From assembly GCF_016134045.1 (NCBI RefSeq), contig NZ_CP065915.1, positions 1,116,001 through 1,180,000 on the forward strand: a stretch of 64,000 nt of DNA, written 5' to 3'. Below, in pieces: positions 16,956 through 27,804 of this stretch (positions are counted from its first letter, which is position 1; every line of letters starts with the position of its first letter). The notes beneath the pieces were generated by a model, which was not told where the DNA came from, did not search any database, and saw only the letters and a list, made by a program, of their open reading frames with translations. This stretch comes from Pelagovum pacificum (GTDB taxonomy: Bacteria; Pseudomonadota; Alphaproteobacteria; Rhodobacterales; Rhodobacteraceae). The translations under genes were made by a program, and so were the position numbers.

Positions 16956-16989
16956 CAGGCAGGAGCGGCGTTAAGGTTAACGCGGGCCC

Positions 16990-17045
16990 GCTCTCTCATC
17001 TGGCCCCAAATACCTCCCGCCGGAGGCTCCGACGGTCGGGTCAGA
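16990..17045. repeat. Dispersed intergenic repeat, inverted partial copy A'
   Basis: GCTCTCTCATCTGGCC followed by AAATACCTCC is identical in its first 16 bases to the repeat at 39982. It is oriented head-to-head with copy A (TATTTATCGCCAGATGA at about 16939-16955), so the two can fold on each other around a GTTAAGGTTAAC-containing centre. It lies just downstream of the aminotransferase stop. Confidence 0.7.
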
Positions 17046-17051
17046 CCAGGC

Positions 17052-18975
<1,924 letters not shown>

Positions 18976-19188
18976 TCCGTCGGATTGTCAGGGTGTCCTG
19001 ACCTTTAGGACAGTCTCATCGGATGGCGCGGGGATGACGAACGTCTCCTAACTCATTGCTATCTCGAGTTGATCGGCGCCGTTAACCATGGGCAATGCCT
19101 GCGGTGTCGAGCCCGTTGGGCTTAACCCGATCTTCGGTCTTTTGATCCAGAACCCCTGTCGATCGAGCAGGAAGACGGAGATGAAGAG

Positions 19189-19698
19189 ATGAGCGTGATG
19201 ACCCCCGTCGTCCATCCGACGGCGTCGGCGGCCGAGGTCGGCTTCATGTCGTGGTACCTTGAATCCCTGACGCTGGTCGAGCGGCTGCACCGGCTGCTGC
19301 TCGACGTCATCAAGGACGAGTTCGAACGGCTCGGCATCATAGAGATCAATGCCGTGCAGGCGCTGCTGCTCTTCAATGTCGGGGACGCCGAACTTACCGC
19401 AGGAGAGCTGAAATCCCGCGGCTACTACCAGGGGTCCAACGTGTCCTACAATCTCAAGAAACTGGTCGAGCTCGGCTACATGCACCACCAGCGCTGCGAG
19501 ATCGACCGTCGTTCAGTGCGCGTGAAGCTGACGCCGAAAGGGCGGGGAATCCGCGATGTGGTCGGCAAGCTCTTCGCAAACCACGCGCGCGGACTGCAGG
19601 ACCGCGGAGTGCTGGACATGAACGGGATCGAGACGATCACCGCCGCCCTCAAGCGGCTGGAGCGGTACTGGACCGATCAGATCCGCTACATCTACTGA
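19189..19698 (+). CDS. ldtR: MarR-family regulator, LdtR-like
   Basis: A 169-residue winged-helix regulator. The segment EINAVQALLLFNVGDAELTAGELKSRGYYQGSNVSYNLKKLVELGY closely fits the LdtR group, which in Rhizobiales controls an L,D-transpeptidase and osmotic-stress genes. The wing is RCEIDRRSVRVKLTPKG. GGAG nine bases upstream supports the start. The 213-base upstream region holds its promoter and a weak TGTCCT/AGGACA dyad at 18994-19012. The regulated genes here are unknown. Confidence 0.8.
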   Translation: MSVMTPVVHPTASAAEVGFMSWYLESLTLVERLHRLLLDVIKDEFERLGIIEINAVQALLLFNVGDAELTAGELKSRGYYQGSNVSYNLKKLVELGYMHHQRCEIDRRSVRVKLTPKGRGIRDVVGKLFANHARGLQDRGVLDMNGIETITAALKRLERYWTDQIRYIY

Positions 19699-19704
19699 CG
19701 TGGA

Positions 19705-19941
19705 TCAGCCGCCGGCTCCGCCCGACTGACCACCCGCGAATGCGCCATTCACGTCCGCGATCGCCGCGATGCGGCTCGTGAACGTGCCGATGCCGATCGC
19801 AAGTATCGCAACGATCACCAAAGAGAGGATAACCTCTCCTCGCTTGAAGGGAGGTTTGGGCGTCATGCAGACACCGCAGCGACCGCCGAACAGTCTCATG
19901 TGGTGCCCACAATCGTGGCACCTGAAAACACGTATCGCCAT
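19705..19941 (-). CDS. Small zinc-ribbon membrane protein
   Basis: A 78-residue protein. The N-terminal 30 residues hold two Cys pairs, CHDC and CGVC, consistent with a zinc ribbon on the cytoplasmic side. One hydrophobic helix (VILSLVIVAILAIGIG, about residues 37-53) and a Gly-rich tail follow. GGGG precedes the ATG. Base composition is less GC-rich than its neighbours. It is convergent with the LdtR-like gene six bases away. No function is recognised. Confidence 0.6.
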   Translation of the reverse strand: MAIRVFRCHDCGHHMRLFGGRCGVCMTPKPPFKRGEVILSLVIVAILAIGIGTFTSRIAAIADVNGAFAGGQSGGAGG

Positions 19942-20272
19942 TTTGACCCCTTAACTGCAAAGGCTCACGCCTCCGAGTCGTCCTAGCGTCAAACTAGGCA
20001 TCCATTCGCTGACGTTGAAGTAAATCATGCGTAGATTGGCCCTTCCGCCCACGACTTTTTCGTGGCGCGAGCGGGCGGACAGCGGACCGCCCAAAAATCA
20101 ACACTTCGGTGAACAGTCACCGTCGCGTATTGAGTGCTCAAGGGCAGTGCGTTGTGGTCGCAAGTCACTGAGATCAGGGGGTTAAGTTAGCGCGAAAGCT
20201 CAGATTGTTACTGCAGCATTATCAACTTTGGTCGCTGAGGGCGTCTGTCGCGGTTCGGCAAACGATCGCCGT
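19942..20272. other. 331-base intergenic region without a recognisable gene
   Basis: This is the upstream region of the zinc-ribbon gene and the downstream region of the FAD oxidoreductase gene. It is less GC-rich than the rest. It contains small dyads (CCTAG...CTAGG at about 19982-19998, CCACGA...TCGTGG near 20051, GGGCGG...CCGCCC near 20080). I find no tRNA fold, no convincing frame and no T-run terminator. Confidence 0.5.
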
Positions 20273-21565
20273 TCAGAACCCCAGCCGATCCCGCAGCGCG
20301 TACCAGGTCATCGCCAGCGTCAGCAGCGGGGCGCGAGCGGCGGCGCCACCGGGGAACGGTGTGACGGGCAGGGTCGAGAGCGTGTCGAACCGTCCAGCGT
20401 CGCCGGCGATCGCTTCGGCCATCGCCTTTCCGGACAGCGTCGACAGGGCGACGCCGTGGCCGGAGAAGCCGCCGGCCGCCAGAACGCCGGGCGCGACACG
20501 CGAGATGTAGGGCAGGCGGCTCATCGTGATGCCGAGCGTCCCGCCCCAGTGGTAGTCGATGTTCACGCCTGCGATCTGGGGGAAGAGACGCTCCATCCGG
20601 GCGCGCAGCGCGGTGAGGATGTCGACGGGATACCCGATCGAATAGCTCTCGCGACCACCGAACAGCAGGCGCTTGTCCTCGCTCAGACGGTAGTAATTCA
20701 CCACGAAGCGGCTGTCGGACACGGCCACATCGCGGGACAGAACCTCCGCCGCGCGGTCGCCGAGCGGCTCGGTCGCGGCGATGAAGGAGTTGATCGGCAT
20801 GACCCGCGCCGCATAGGGCCGCGACAGTCCGGGCAGGTAGCCGTTGCCGGCAAGGATCACGTGCTTCGCCTCGACACGACCCTCCGGCGTGACGATGGTG
20901 GTGCCCTCGATCCGCGTCGCCTCTGTCCGTTCGAAGATTTGCGCGCCGGCGGCCTCGGCCCCGGTGGCGAGGCCGAGCACAAAGCGCAGCGGGTGGACAT
21001 GCGCCGCAGACATGTCGAGAACGCCGCCGGCATAGACCGGCGAGCGGCAGATTTCGCGGAACTCGGGCCCGTCGAGGAACTGCGTCCTGTAGTCATACTT
21101 CCGGGCCAGCCAGTCGGCGTAGCGGCGGCTGTCGTCGGCGTCCGCCTCGGTCCAGTCGCCGTGCATCACGCCGCGGGTGAAGCGGGCGTCGGGGGCGTGC
21201 GTCGCGCAGAGATCGCCGACCAGCTCCTTCGCCTCCTCCGCGAGGTCCCAGAGCGCGCGCGCGGGACCGTCGCCGAGCTTGCGGGACAGCCACTGCTGAT
21301 CCTTGTTGAACCCCGAGGTGACGTGCCCGCCGTTGCGCCCCGATGCGCCGAAGCCGACGCGGTGCGCCTCTATGACCGCGACCGAGAGGCCCCGCTCGGC
21401 CAGCGTCAGCGCGGCGGAGAGCCCGGTATAGCCTGCGCCGACGATCGCGACATCGGCCTTCTCCGTGCCGCGCAAGGGCGCACGCTCCGCGCCGATGAGG
21501 GCGGAGGCGGCGTACCAGCTTGGAGGATAGATGCCGGGGTCGTCGTTGCGGTAGAGCGGATTCAT
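20273..21565 (-). CDS. FAD-dependent oxidoreductase, gamma-glutamylputrescine oxidase-like (PuuB)
   Basis: A DAO-family flavoenzyme of 430 residues that should oxidise a (gamma-glutamylated) amine to the aldehyde. The FAD-binding dinucleotide fold is VAIVGAGYTGLSAALTLAERG (about residues 40-60), followed by GFGASGRNGGHV, a typical PuuB/YcjA-like stretch. The C-terminal FAD contact is GGFSGHGVALSTLSGK. It starts with an ATGA overlap with the upstream glutamine-synthetase-like gene, linking it to the gamma-glutamylation pathway. Confidence 0.88.
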   Translation of the reverse strand: MNPLYRNDDPGIYPPSWYAASALIGAERAPLRGTEKADVAIVGAGYTGLSAALTLAERGLSVAVIEAHRVGFGASGRNGGHVTSGFNKDQQWLSRKLGDGPARALWDLAEEAKELVGDLCATHAPDARFTRGVMHGDWTEADADDSRRYADWLARKYDYRTQFLDGPEFREICRSPVYAGGVLDMSAAHVHPLRFVLGLATGAEAAGAQIFERTEATRIEGTTIVTPEGRVEAKHVILAGNGYLPGLSRPYAARVMPINSFIAATEPLGDRAAEVLSRDVAVSDSRFVVNYYRLSEDKRLLFGGRESYSIGYPVDILTALRARMERLFPQIAGVNIDYHWGGTLGITMSRLPYISRVAPGVLAAGGFSGHGVALSTLSGKAMAEAIAGDAGRFDTLSTLPVTPFPGGAAARAPLLTLAMTWYALRDRLGF

Positions 21566-22920
21566 CAGACGTTCAGCAGGAGGTGTTCTCGCTCCCAGGG
21601 GGAGATGACCTGCAGGAACTCGTCGTATTCGGTCATCTTCACCAGCGAGTAGACGCGGGCGAATTCGGGGTGAAGAACCTCGTGCATCTCCTTGGCTTCG
21701 TTGAAAAGATCGAGCGCGGCATAGACCCCGCGCGGGATTGCGTCCTCGGCCTCGTAGGCGTCGCCATGGTAGCGCTTGTCGGGCCAGACCTCGTTCTTCA
21801 TGCCGAGGTAGCCGCAGGCGAGCGAGGCGGCGATGCCGAGATAGGGATTGCAATCCATCCCCGCGATCCGGTTTTCGACCCGCCGCGCGGAGGGTTCGGA
21901 AATCGGGATGCGGATGCCGGTGGTGCGGTTGTCCCGGCCCCACTCGAGGTTGATCGGCGCGGCGTGGTCCTTCACGTAGCGGCGATAGGAGTTCACGTAG
22001 GGTGCCAGCAGGGCGACCACGCTGGGCAGGTGTTCCTGCAGGCCTCCGATGAAATGGAAGAAGGCGTCCGTCTCGCCGCCCTGGGGGCCGGCGAACAGGT
22101 TGCGGCCCGTCGAGTCCACGATCGAGTGGTGAATGTGCATGGCGGAGCCGGGTTCGCCCTCGATCGGCTTGGCCATGAAGGTCGCGAAGCAATCGTGCTT
22201 GAGCGCGGCCTCGCGGATCAGCCGCTTGAAGTAGAAGATCTCGTCGGCGAGCTTCACCGGGTCGCCGTGGCGGAGGTTGATCTCCACCTGGCCGGCGCCG
22301 CCTTCCTGCGTGATGCCGTCGATCTCGAACCCCTGGATCTCGGCGAACGAGTAGATGTCGTCGATGACGGGGCCGTATTCGTCGACGGCGGTCAGCGAAT
22401 AGGCCTGCCGGGCAGCGGCCGGGCGGCCGGTGCGGCCCATCATGGGCACGATCGACTGGGCCGGATCGGTGTTGCGCCCGACGAGATAGAATTCCATCTC
22501 CGGCGCGACGATCGGGGTCCAGCCTTCGGCGTTGTAAAGCTCGACCACGCGTTTCAGCACGTTGCGCGGCGCCAGAGGGACCGGGTTGCCCTTCTGGTCG
22601 TAGGCATCATGGATGACCTGCAGCGTGCCGTCCTGCGTCCAGGGCGCAGCGGTCGCGGTGTCCATGACCGGCTTGAGGATCATGTCCGGCTCGGTGAAGC
22701 CGCCGAGCTCTTCATCCTCGCCCCAGTCGCCGGTGATGGTCTGGTAGAAGATCGAGTTCGGCAGGTGGAAATGCGTCAGCCGCTCGAACTTGGCGGCGGG
22801 CACGGCCTTGCCGCGCGCGATGCCCGGCAGGTCGGCGATGACGCACTCGACCTCGTCCAGCTTCTTGTCCTGAAGGTAGGCCTGTGCCGCCTGCGGCAGA
22901 CGGTCGAAATAGCTGGTCAT
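21565..22920 (-). CDS. Glutamine synthetase family ligase, gamma-glutamyl-amine synthetase-like (PuuA) 1
   Basis: An ATP-dependent ligase of 451 residues that probably joins glutamate to an amine. Type-I GS motifs are present: metal ligands in PEMEFYLV and GQVEINLRHG, the ATP/His region GSAMHIHHSI, and the NRTTGIRIP/ARRVENRIAG substrate region. The N-terminal beta-grasp with DLPGIARGKAVPA is the PuuA-like variant rather than true GlnA; no C-terminal adenylylation tyrosine is seen. It sits between an amidotransferase and the FAD oxidase with ATGA overlaps on both sides. Confidence 0.9.
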   Translation of the reverse strand: MTSYFDRLPQAAQAYLQDKKLDEVECVIADLPGIARGKAVPAAKFERLTHFHLPNSIFYQTITGDWGEDEELGGFTEPDMILKPVMDTATAAPWTQDGTLQVIHDAYDQKGNPVPLAPRNVLKRVVELYNAEGWTPIVAPEMEFYLVGRNTDPAQSIVPMMGRTGRPAAARQAYSLTAVDEYGPVIDDIYSFAEIQGFEIDGITQEGGAGQVEINLRHGDPVKLADEIFYFKRLIREAALKHDCFATFMAKPIEGEPGSAMHIHHSIVDSTGRNLFAGPQGGETDAFFHFIGGLQEHLPSVVALLAPYVNSYRRYVKDHAAPINLEWGRDNRTTGIRIPISEPSARRVENRIAGMDCNPYLGIAASLACGYLGMKNEVWPDKRYHGDAYEAEDAIPRGVYAALDLFNEAKEMHEVLHPEFARVYSLVKMTEYDEFLQVISPWEREHLLLNV

Positions 22921-23597
22921 GCGACCTCCCGGGTCTTGAGGAAGGCGGCGATCCGATCGGCGAGGACGGCGTTGGCATTGTCGCGGCCGAGGTTCTGGCG
23001 CGCCTTGTCGACCAGATCCGGCGGAACGGCGTCGCTGCGGTGTTCGATCAGGCCCTCGATGAAATCGTCTCGGAACTCGGGGTGGGCCTGCACCGTGTAG
23101 GCCTTGTTGCCATAAGCGATGGCGGCGTTCGCGCATCCGCCGTTGCTGGCCAGTACGCGCGCCTCATCGGGCAGGGACACAACCTGATCCTGGTGCCAGG
23201 CGTTCAGCGCGATCTCGTCGCCCGACCAGTTGTAGGTCTGCCGGCCGACGACCCAGCCCCCGCCGAATTTCTCCACCTTGCCGCCGAGCGCCTGCGCGAT
23301 GACCTGGTGGCCGAAGCAGATGCCGACGAGCGGCGTGCCGGCGTCGTAGATCGCGCGGATCAGCTCCTCGAGCGGCGGGATGAAGGGATGATCCTCGTAG
23401 GCGCCGTGGCGCGAGCCGGTGATGAGCCAGCCCTCTGCGGCGTCGGGGCCGTCAGGGAACTCCATGTCGACCACGTTCCACGTGGTGAAGGTGAAGCCGT
23501 GCCCGCCGAGCAGCCGCTCGAACAAGTCGGAATAGTCGCCAAGAGTGGGGCGCAGCGCGTCGGGCGCATGGCCGGTCTGGAGGATGCCGATGTGCAT
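22917..23597 (-). CDS. Class I glutamine amidotransferase-like hydrolase
   Basis: A cytoplasmic 226-residue GATase1 protein. The nucleophile elbow GICFGHQ (Cys at about 94) and the His-Glu pair AHPEF (about 177) complete the triad. It resembles GMP-synthase-type amidotransferase domains rather than the PuuD/peptidase C26 group. In this operon it could hydrolyse gamma-glutamyl intermediates; this role is inferred from context only. It overlaps the ligase gene by four bases. Confidence 0.85.
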   Translation of the reverse strand: MHIGILQTGHAPDALRPTLGDYSDLFERLLGGHGFTFTTWNVVDMEFPDGPDAAEGWLITGSRHGAYEDHPFIPPLEELIRAIYDAGTPLVGICFGHQVIAQALGGKVEKFGGGWVVGRQTYNWSGDEIALNAWHQDQVVSLPDEARVLASNGGCANAAIAYGNKAYTVQAHPEFRDDFIEGLIEHRSDAVPPDLVDKARQNLGRDNANAVLADRIAAFLKTREVA

Positions 23598-23660
23598 GAA
23601 ACACCAATTCTGGTTGCCGCGCAGAGGGTAATTCCGCGCGGCATCCGGCGCAAGGGGAGG

Positions 23661-25043
23661 TCAGGCCACCTCGTCGAACACGAGGTCGAGCGCAGTCTCC
23701 AGCTTGGAGAACATCTCGTCCATCTGGTCGTCCGTCATGATGAACGGCGGGCAGAGCACGACGGCCTGCCCGAGCGGGCGGCAGATCAGCCCCTGGTCGG
23801 TGCAGGCGTTGGCGATGCGCTCGGACACCGACAGGCTGCCGGGGAAGGGCAGCTTGGTTGCCTTGTCCTGCACGGCCTCGACCGCGCCCATCAGGCCCAT
23901 GCCCCGGGCCTCACCGATATTGTCCTTCTGCGCCAGTCGCTTGAGCCCCGCCTCAAAAGCAGGCGTGATGCGGCGGACGTTGTCGATCAGGGGCGGGTTG
24001 CCGTCGGCGCCCTCCATGATGACCTCGATCGCCTTCAGCGCGATGGCGCAGCCGACCGGGTGGCCGGAGGCGGTGAAGCCGTGGGGGAATTCCTCGATCG
24101 ATTCCGAGGCCTTCTGCAGCCGGTCGGACAGTTCGGGGCCGAGGATGATGGCGCCCATCGGGAAGAAGCCTGCGGTCAGGTTCTTGGACGAGATGATCGC
24201 GTCAGGGGTAAAGCCATAGGCCTCCGCACCCCAGGCGTGGCCGGTGCGCCCGAATCCGCAGATCACCTCGTCGGAGATCAGCGGGATGCCGTGCTTCTGA
24301 AGAACGGGCTGTATCTTGTTGAAATAGCTCATTGGCGCGGGGATCACACCGCCTGCGCCCATCACCGGCTCGGCCACGAAAGCGGCGATCGTGTCGGCGC
24401 CCTCGGTCGCGATCGTCTCTTCCAGCTCGGCGACGAGGCGGTCGACGAAGGCCTCTTCGCTCTCGCCCTCCTGTCCCTCGCGCCAGTAGTGGGGGCAGGT
24501 CAGGTGGATGAAGCCGGGCAGCGGCAGGCCGAAGACCGAGTTGTAGGGCTTGCCGGTCATCGAGGCCGACACCGCCGTCACCCCGTGGTAGCCGTTCTTG
24601 CGCGTCAGGATCTTGCGCTTTTCGGGCTTGCCCTCGTGCGCGTTCAGGAACCAGAGCATCTTGACCAGAGTGTCGTTCGCCTCGGACCCGGAGTTCGTGT
24701 AGAACACGCGGCCCTCGGAATAGGGCGAAACCTCGATCAGCTTCTCAGACAGCAGCACGGTCTGGTCGGACATCCGTCCGAAAAAGGCGTGATAGCCGGG
24801 AAAACGGTCGTACTGGTCCTTGGCCGCCTGCGTCAGGCCGGGATGGTCGAAGCCGGCGACCATGTTCCACAAGCCCGAGTTCGCGTCGAGGTAGCGGCGG
24901 CCGTGGACGTCCGTCACGTAGGGGCCTTCGCCGCCGGTCAGCACGACCGTGCCGCGCTGCGCGATCGTGGGCAGGTCGGTGAAACCGTAGAAGCTGTTCG
25001 CGGCGGCGCGCGCTTCCCAGCTGTTGGGCGAGTCATCGGGCAT
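23661..25043 (-). CDS. Class III aminotransferase (putrescine/omega-amino acid:pyruvate type)
   Basis: A PLP enzyme of 460 residues. Features are DANSGLWNMVAGF near the N-terminus, YTNSGSEANDTLVK (phosphate binding), LISDEVICGFGRTG (Asp for the pyridine N) and SSKNLTAGFFP with the Schiff-base Lys (about 288). The layout matches SpuC-like polyamine or omega-amino acid:pyruvate transaminases. It is the promoter-proximal gene of the block with the amidotransferase, ligase and FAD oxidase, and is divergent from the LysR regulator that probably controls it. Confidence 0.88.
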   Translation of the reverse strand: MPDDSPNSWEARAAANSFYGFTDLPTIAQRGTVVLTGGEGPYVTDVHGRRYLDANSGLWNMVAGFDHPGLTQAAKDQYDRFPGYHAFFGRMSDQTVLLSEKLIEVSPYSEGRVFYTNSGSEANDTLVKMLWFLNAHEGKPEKRKILTRKNGYHGVTAVSASMTGKPYNSVFGLPLPGFIHLTCPHYWREGQEGESEEAFVDRLVAELEETIATEGADTIAAFVAEPVMGAGGVIPAPMSYFNKIQPVLQKHGIPLISDEVICGFGRTGHAWGAEAYGFTPDAIISSKNLTAGFFPMGAIILGPELSDRLQKASESIEEFPHGFTASGHPVGCAIALKAIEVIMEGADGNPPLIDNVRRITPAFEAGLKRLAQKDNIGEARGMGLMGAVEAVQDKATKLPFPGSLSVSERIANACTDQGLICRPLGQAVVLCPPFIMTDDQMDEMFSKLETALDLVFDEVA

Positions 25044-25213
25044 TGGGGACCTCTGTTCTTGACGGTCGGAGCGTAAGCCCGCCCGTCGCGGTGTTCAATC
25101 GCCCGAGTGACGCGGCAGCCCGTCATCCATCAGCGCGCACGGCACGGCTGTGGCTGCGATGGCGCGATACGTCGGCGGGAAATCCGCCGGGTCGGACAGT
25201 GGCGTTGCCAGAG

Positions 25214-25237
25214 TGTCGCTTCCGCGTCGAAGCGACA
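25214..25237. promoter_or_regulatory. Nine-base inverted repeat in the aminotransferase/lysR divergent region
   Basis: TGTCGCTTC (25214-25222) and GAAGCGACA (25229-25237) are exact reverse complements with a six-base spacer, in the 281-base region between the divergent aminotransferase and LysR genes. It may be the LysR binding site or a hairpin in the lysR leader. Confidence 0.45.
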
Positions 25238-25324
25238 GGCTGTGGCCCCGGAGTGTCCGGTTCGCGTCATATGTCCGGTATCCGCGTGTTGCCCGCCCCG
25301 GACAAGCCTTCTAACGTCCGCGCC

Positions 25325-26287
25325 ATGGCGCAGAGGCAGGGCAAGATCACGCTTTGGGGAGTCGAGGTCTTCGTGGCCACGGCCGAGGAGGCGTCGATCA
25401 CGGCTGCCGCGCGGCGGCTGTCGACGTCCGCCGCGACGATCAGCCAGCAGCTCACCAACCTCGAACGGGATGTCGGTGCGACGCTTCTGAACCGCTCGGA
25501 GCGGCCGATCTCGCTGACACCGGCGGGGGAGACGTTCCTGCGCCGGGCGAATGCGATTCTGAACGAGGCGGAGCAGGCGCGGACCGAGCTCGCGCTGGCC
25601 GGGCAGGGCGCCTTGCAGCGGCTCAGGCTCGGCATGATCGAGGATTTCGACGCCGACGTGACGCCGCGCCTCCTGTCGGCGCTCGCGGAGGAGATGCCGG
25701 GCTGCCAGTTCCTGCTGGAGACGGGGGCGTCGCACCGGCTGTTCGACCAGCTCGACGCGCGCGCGCTCGACATGGTTGTGACGACCGACATGGGGCTCAG
25801 CGACGCGGGCCACGAGGTGCATCCGCTGCTGGAAGAGCCGTTCGTCATCGCCGCCCCGCGCGGCCGGATCGAGCCGGCGCACGTGCTGCGCCAGCTGATG
25901 AGCCTGCCCAACATCCGCTACACGACCCGGCATCACATGGGCCGCGCCATCGCGGCGCACCTCGCGCAGCAGTCGCTGAACTTTCCGACGCGGTTCGAGC
26001 TCGACAGCTACCACGCGATCCTCGCGATGGTGGCAGAGGGTGCAGGCTGGACGATCCTGACGCCGCTCGGCTGGCGCCATGCGCGGCGCTTCCGGGACAG
26101 CGTGGAGATCCTGCCGCTGCCGGGACGGCCGCTTTCGCGCACGATCCTGCTCACCGCGCGGGGCGGCGTCCTGGGCGCGGCGCCAGCGCAGGTGGCGGAG
26201 CGTCTGCGGGGGATCATCCGCGAGATGGTGGTCGAACCGACGGTGTCGGAGTCGCCGTTCCTCGAGAAGTCGCTGCGGCTGCTCTGA
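25325..26287 (+). CDS. LysR-family transcriptional regulator
   Basis: A 320-residue regulator. The N-terminal winged helix (residues 8-66) reads ITAAARRLSTSAATISQQLTNLERDVG and is followed by the usual LLNRSERPISLTPAGE. The C-terminal periplasmic-binding-like domain starts at LRLGMIEDFDAD and should sense a metabolite. It is divergent from the amine-catabolism block, which makes that block its likely target. An Ile/Ser-rich variant of the helix (SAATISQQL) differs from the common SQPALSxxI. Confidence 0.88.
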   Translation: MAQRQGKITLWGVEVFVATAEEASITAAARRLSTSAATISQQLTNLERDVGATLLNRSERPISLTPAGETFLRRANAILNEAEQARTELALAGQGALQRLRLGMIEDFDADVTPRLLSALAEEMPGCQFLLETGASHRLFDQLDARALDMVVTTDMGLSDAGHEVHPLLEEPFVIAAPRGRIEPAHVLRQLMSLPNIRYTTRHHMGRAIAAHLAQQSLNFPTRFELDSYHAILAMVAEGAGWTILTPLGWRHARRFRDSVEILPLPGRPLSRTILLTARGGVLGAAPAQVAERLRGIIREMVVEPTVSESPFLEKSLRLL

Positions 26288-26294
26288 GATCGGC

Positions 26295-26423
26295 GGCCTG
26301 ATCCAGCGGGTCGCGCTTGCGCGCGCGCTGCCGTGAGCCCTCCCTGCCGGTCGGGCGGGTCAGGGGGCGTTCTGCCCCCTCTTGGGCCTGCGGCCCAATT
26401 CACCCCCGAGAATATTTGTCAGC
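26295..26423. repeat. Dispersed Rhodobacterales-type intergenic repeat, copy B
   Basis: It matches copy A (16823-16955) block by block from GGCCTGATCC through GGGCCTGCGGCCCA to CACCCCCGAGA plus an AT-rich end (ATATTT). It fills the space between the convergent LysR and PqiA-like genes and contains GC-rich palindromes able to act as a transcription end. Confidence 0.75.
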
Positions 26424-26868
26424 CCAAAGAAGCGCCTTGGCGGTGCGTCAGAAGGGAAATCGCGAGCGACGCGAGGATACAGGCGGAAAACAGGTAAAGG
26501 CCCCACGCGACCTCGACCCGGCCGACGCCCATGCCCTTGGCGACGACGATATAAAGCGCGGCCAGAAAGATGTCGGCCATCGCGAGCTTCCCGAGCAGGG
26601 TCAGCGCGGGCATCACCCGCCGGTCGAGCAGTTCGAACTGAACGAGCGCGAGGCCGATCGTCTTCAGGTAGGGCGCGAAGAGCGCGAAGCCGGTCACGAC
26701 GAGGGCGAGAAAGACGTCCGTCTCCCACAGGGATTGCAGGCCGGAGATGACCGATATCTCCGACATGCCGAACAGCGGCAGCAGGCCGGCGCGCAGCAAG
26801 GGCGCGAACCAGGCGACCGGGAACAGCAGGATCAGCGACAGGTTCGCGAGTTTCAGGGCCGTGGACAT
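26419..26868 (-). CDS. PqiA-like membrane protein
   Basis: A 149-residue inner-membrane protein with four predicted helices and the PqiA-domain pattern MSEISVISGLQSLWE and TIGLALVQFELL...MPALTLLGKLAMADIFLAALYIVVAKGMG split over the domain. It has a single PqiA half and no zinc-type Cys motifs. PqiA proteins partner lipid-transport MCE proteins; none is adjacent here, although mlaE/mlaF lie at 40-41.6 kb. Its function is not certain. Confidence 0.75.
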   Translation of the reverse strand: MSTALKLANLSLILLFPVAWFAPLLRAGLLPLFGMSEISVISGLQSLWETDVFLALVVTGFALFAPYLKTIGLALVQFELLDRRVMPALTLLGKLAMADIFLAALYIVVAKGMGVGRVEVAWGLYLFSACILASLAISLLTHRQGASLG

Positions 26869-26926
26869 CGTCGCCTCGTTCGGAAGGCGCCAGTGTGCGG
26901 TCCCGCGGCCCGTGGTCAAGGGCGGC

Positions 26927-27685
26927 TCACTCGGCGGCGTGCTGCATCGGCATGCGGGTGACGTTGTCGTCGTCGCGCACCACAGTGATCCCCAGGTCGG
27001 GCAGGCAGAGCTCCAGCTGTTCCTCGAGCTGGGCGAGCTGGGAGGCGACGACCGCTTCCTCGACTTCGACCTGTTCGCGCCAGCGCTTGATCTCGCGGCA
27101 GGCATGGAGCGCCTCCACGATCTTCTCCTGCTGGCGTTCGGCCTCGGCCTGCCGCTGTTCGAGGAACTCGCGGGCGCGGGCGACCTTCTGGTCGTTGTAG
27201 GTCTCGGCAAGGTGGCGGCTTTGCTGGCTCATCTGCGCGGCGACTTCCATCACCTCCGGCTCGAGCTGTTCGAGGTCGGGATGGTCGCGCAGGTAGGCGA
27301 GACGTTCGCGGACCTGATCGAACTCGGAGGACATGGTGAACACGCCGGCCCGGTCGGCGGTGTGACAGTAGTGATAGGCGCGGGCCACGTCGTTCATCGA
27401 CAGGTTGAAGCGCCGGTGGGAGTTCTCGAGCGCCATGATCCGCGTCGTCGAGGGTGCAAAGAACATCAGCGCGACGAGGATCGATGTCAGAGCGATCTGC
27501 GCGACGGGACCGGCTTCGGGAAAAAACCATTCGCCTACCTGCGCCTCGAACGTCAGCCACGGGGCGTAGCCCGAAGCCGAGGCCACCGTGTAGGCGAATG
27601 CCGCGATCGCCAGAAGCGCGAGCGCGACGAAAGACAGCGCATGCATGGAGCGATGCGCCGTCCGGAAAATGCTTATCATGGGCAT
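26927..27685 (-). CDS. Membrane-anchored coiled-coil protein of unknown function
   Basis: A 252-residue protein. Two hydrophobic segments occur at about residues 15-37 and 57-76. A long Glu/Gln/Arg-rich region (about 145-235, AREFLEQRQAEAERQQEK) is predicted to form a coiled coil. The C-terminus is a small domain with LCLPDLGITVVRDDD. I recognise no catalytic motif. The start is one of two close ATGs (27685 or 27679). It is 58 bases from the PqiA-like gene in the same direction. Confidence 0.65.
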   Translation of the reverse strand: MPMISIFRTAHRSMHALSFVALALLAIAAFAYTVASASGYAPWLTFEAQVGEWFFPEAGPVAQIALTSILVALMFFAPSTTRIMALENSHRRFNLSMNDVARAYHYCHTADRAGVFTMSSEFDQVRERLAYLRDHPDLEQLEPEVMEVAAQMSQQSRHLAETYNDQKVARAREFLEQRQAEAERQQEKIVEALHACREIKRWREQVEVEEAVVASQLAQLEEQLELCLPDLGITVVRDDDNVTRMPMQHAAE

Positions 27686-27804
27686 GGAAGAGGTCCCTTC
27701 GGTCTCACGCGCGCCGGTGAAATCCGGCTTTTTGTCTACGGCAAGAAATCGCCGACTGTGCGATTTCAACACGGCGTGAGTGTCAGGGTTCCGGCGACGC
27801 GAGG

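Noticed and set aside
18994..19012. TGTCCT/AGGACA dyad downstream of sdhE as a terminator
   Set aside because: Only six base pairs and no T-run; chance level for this composition.
20080..20100. GGGCGG...CCGCCC hairpin followed by AAAAAT as a terminator
   Set aside because: The adenines follow on the plus strand where no gene ends; on the minus strand the T-run precedes the stem, the wrong order.
22884..25076. 730-codon open frame on the plus strand over the amidotransferase and aminotransferase genes
   Set aside because: Antisense to conserved enzymes with intact motifs; composition is typical of a shadow frame.
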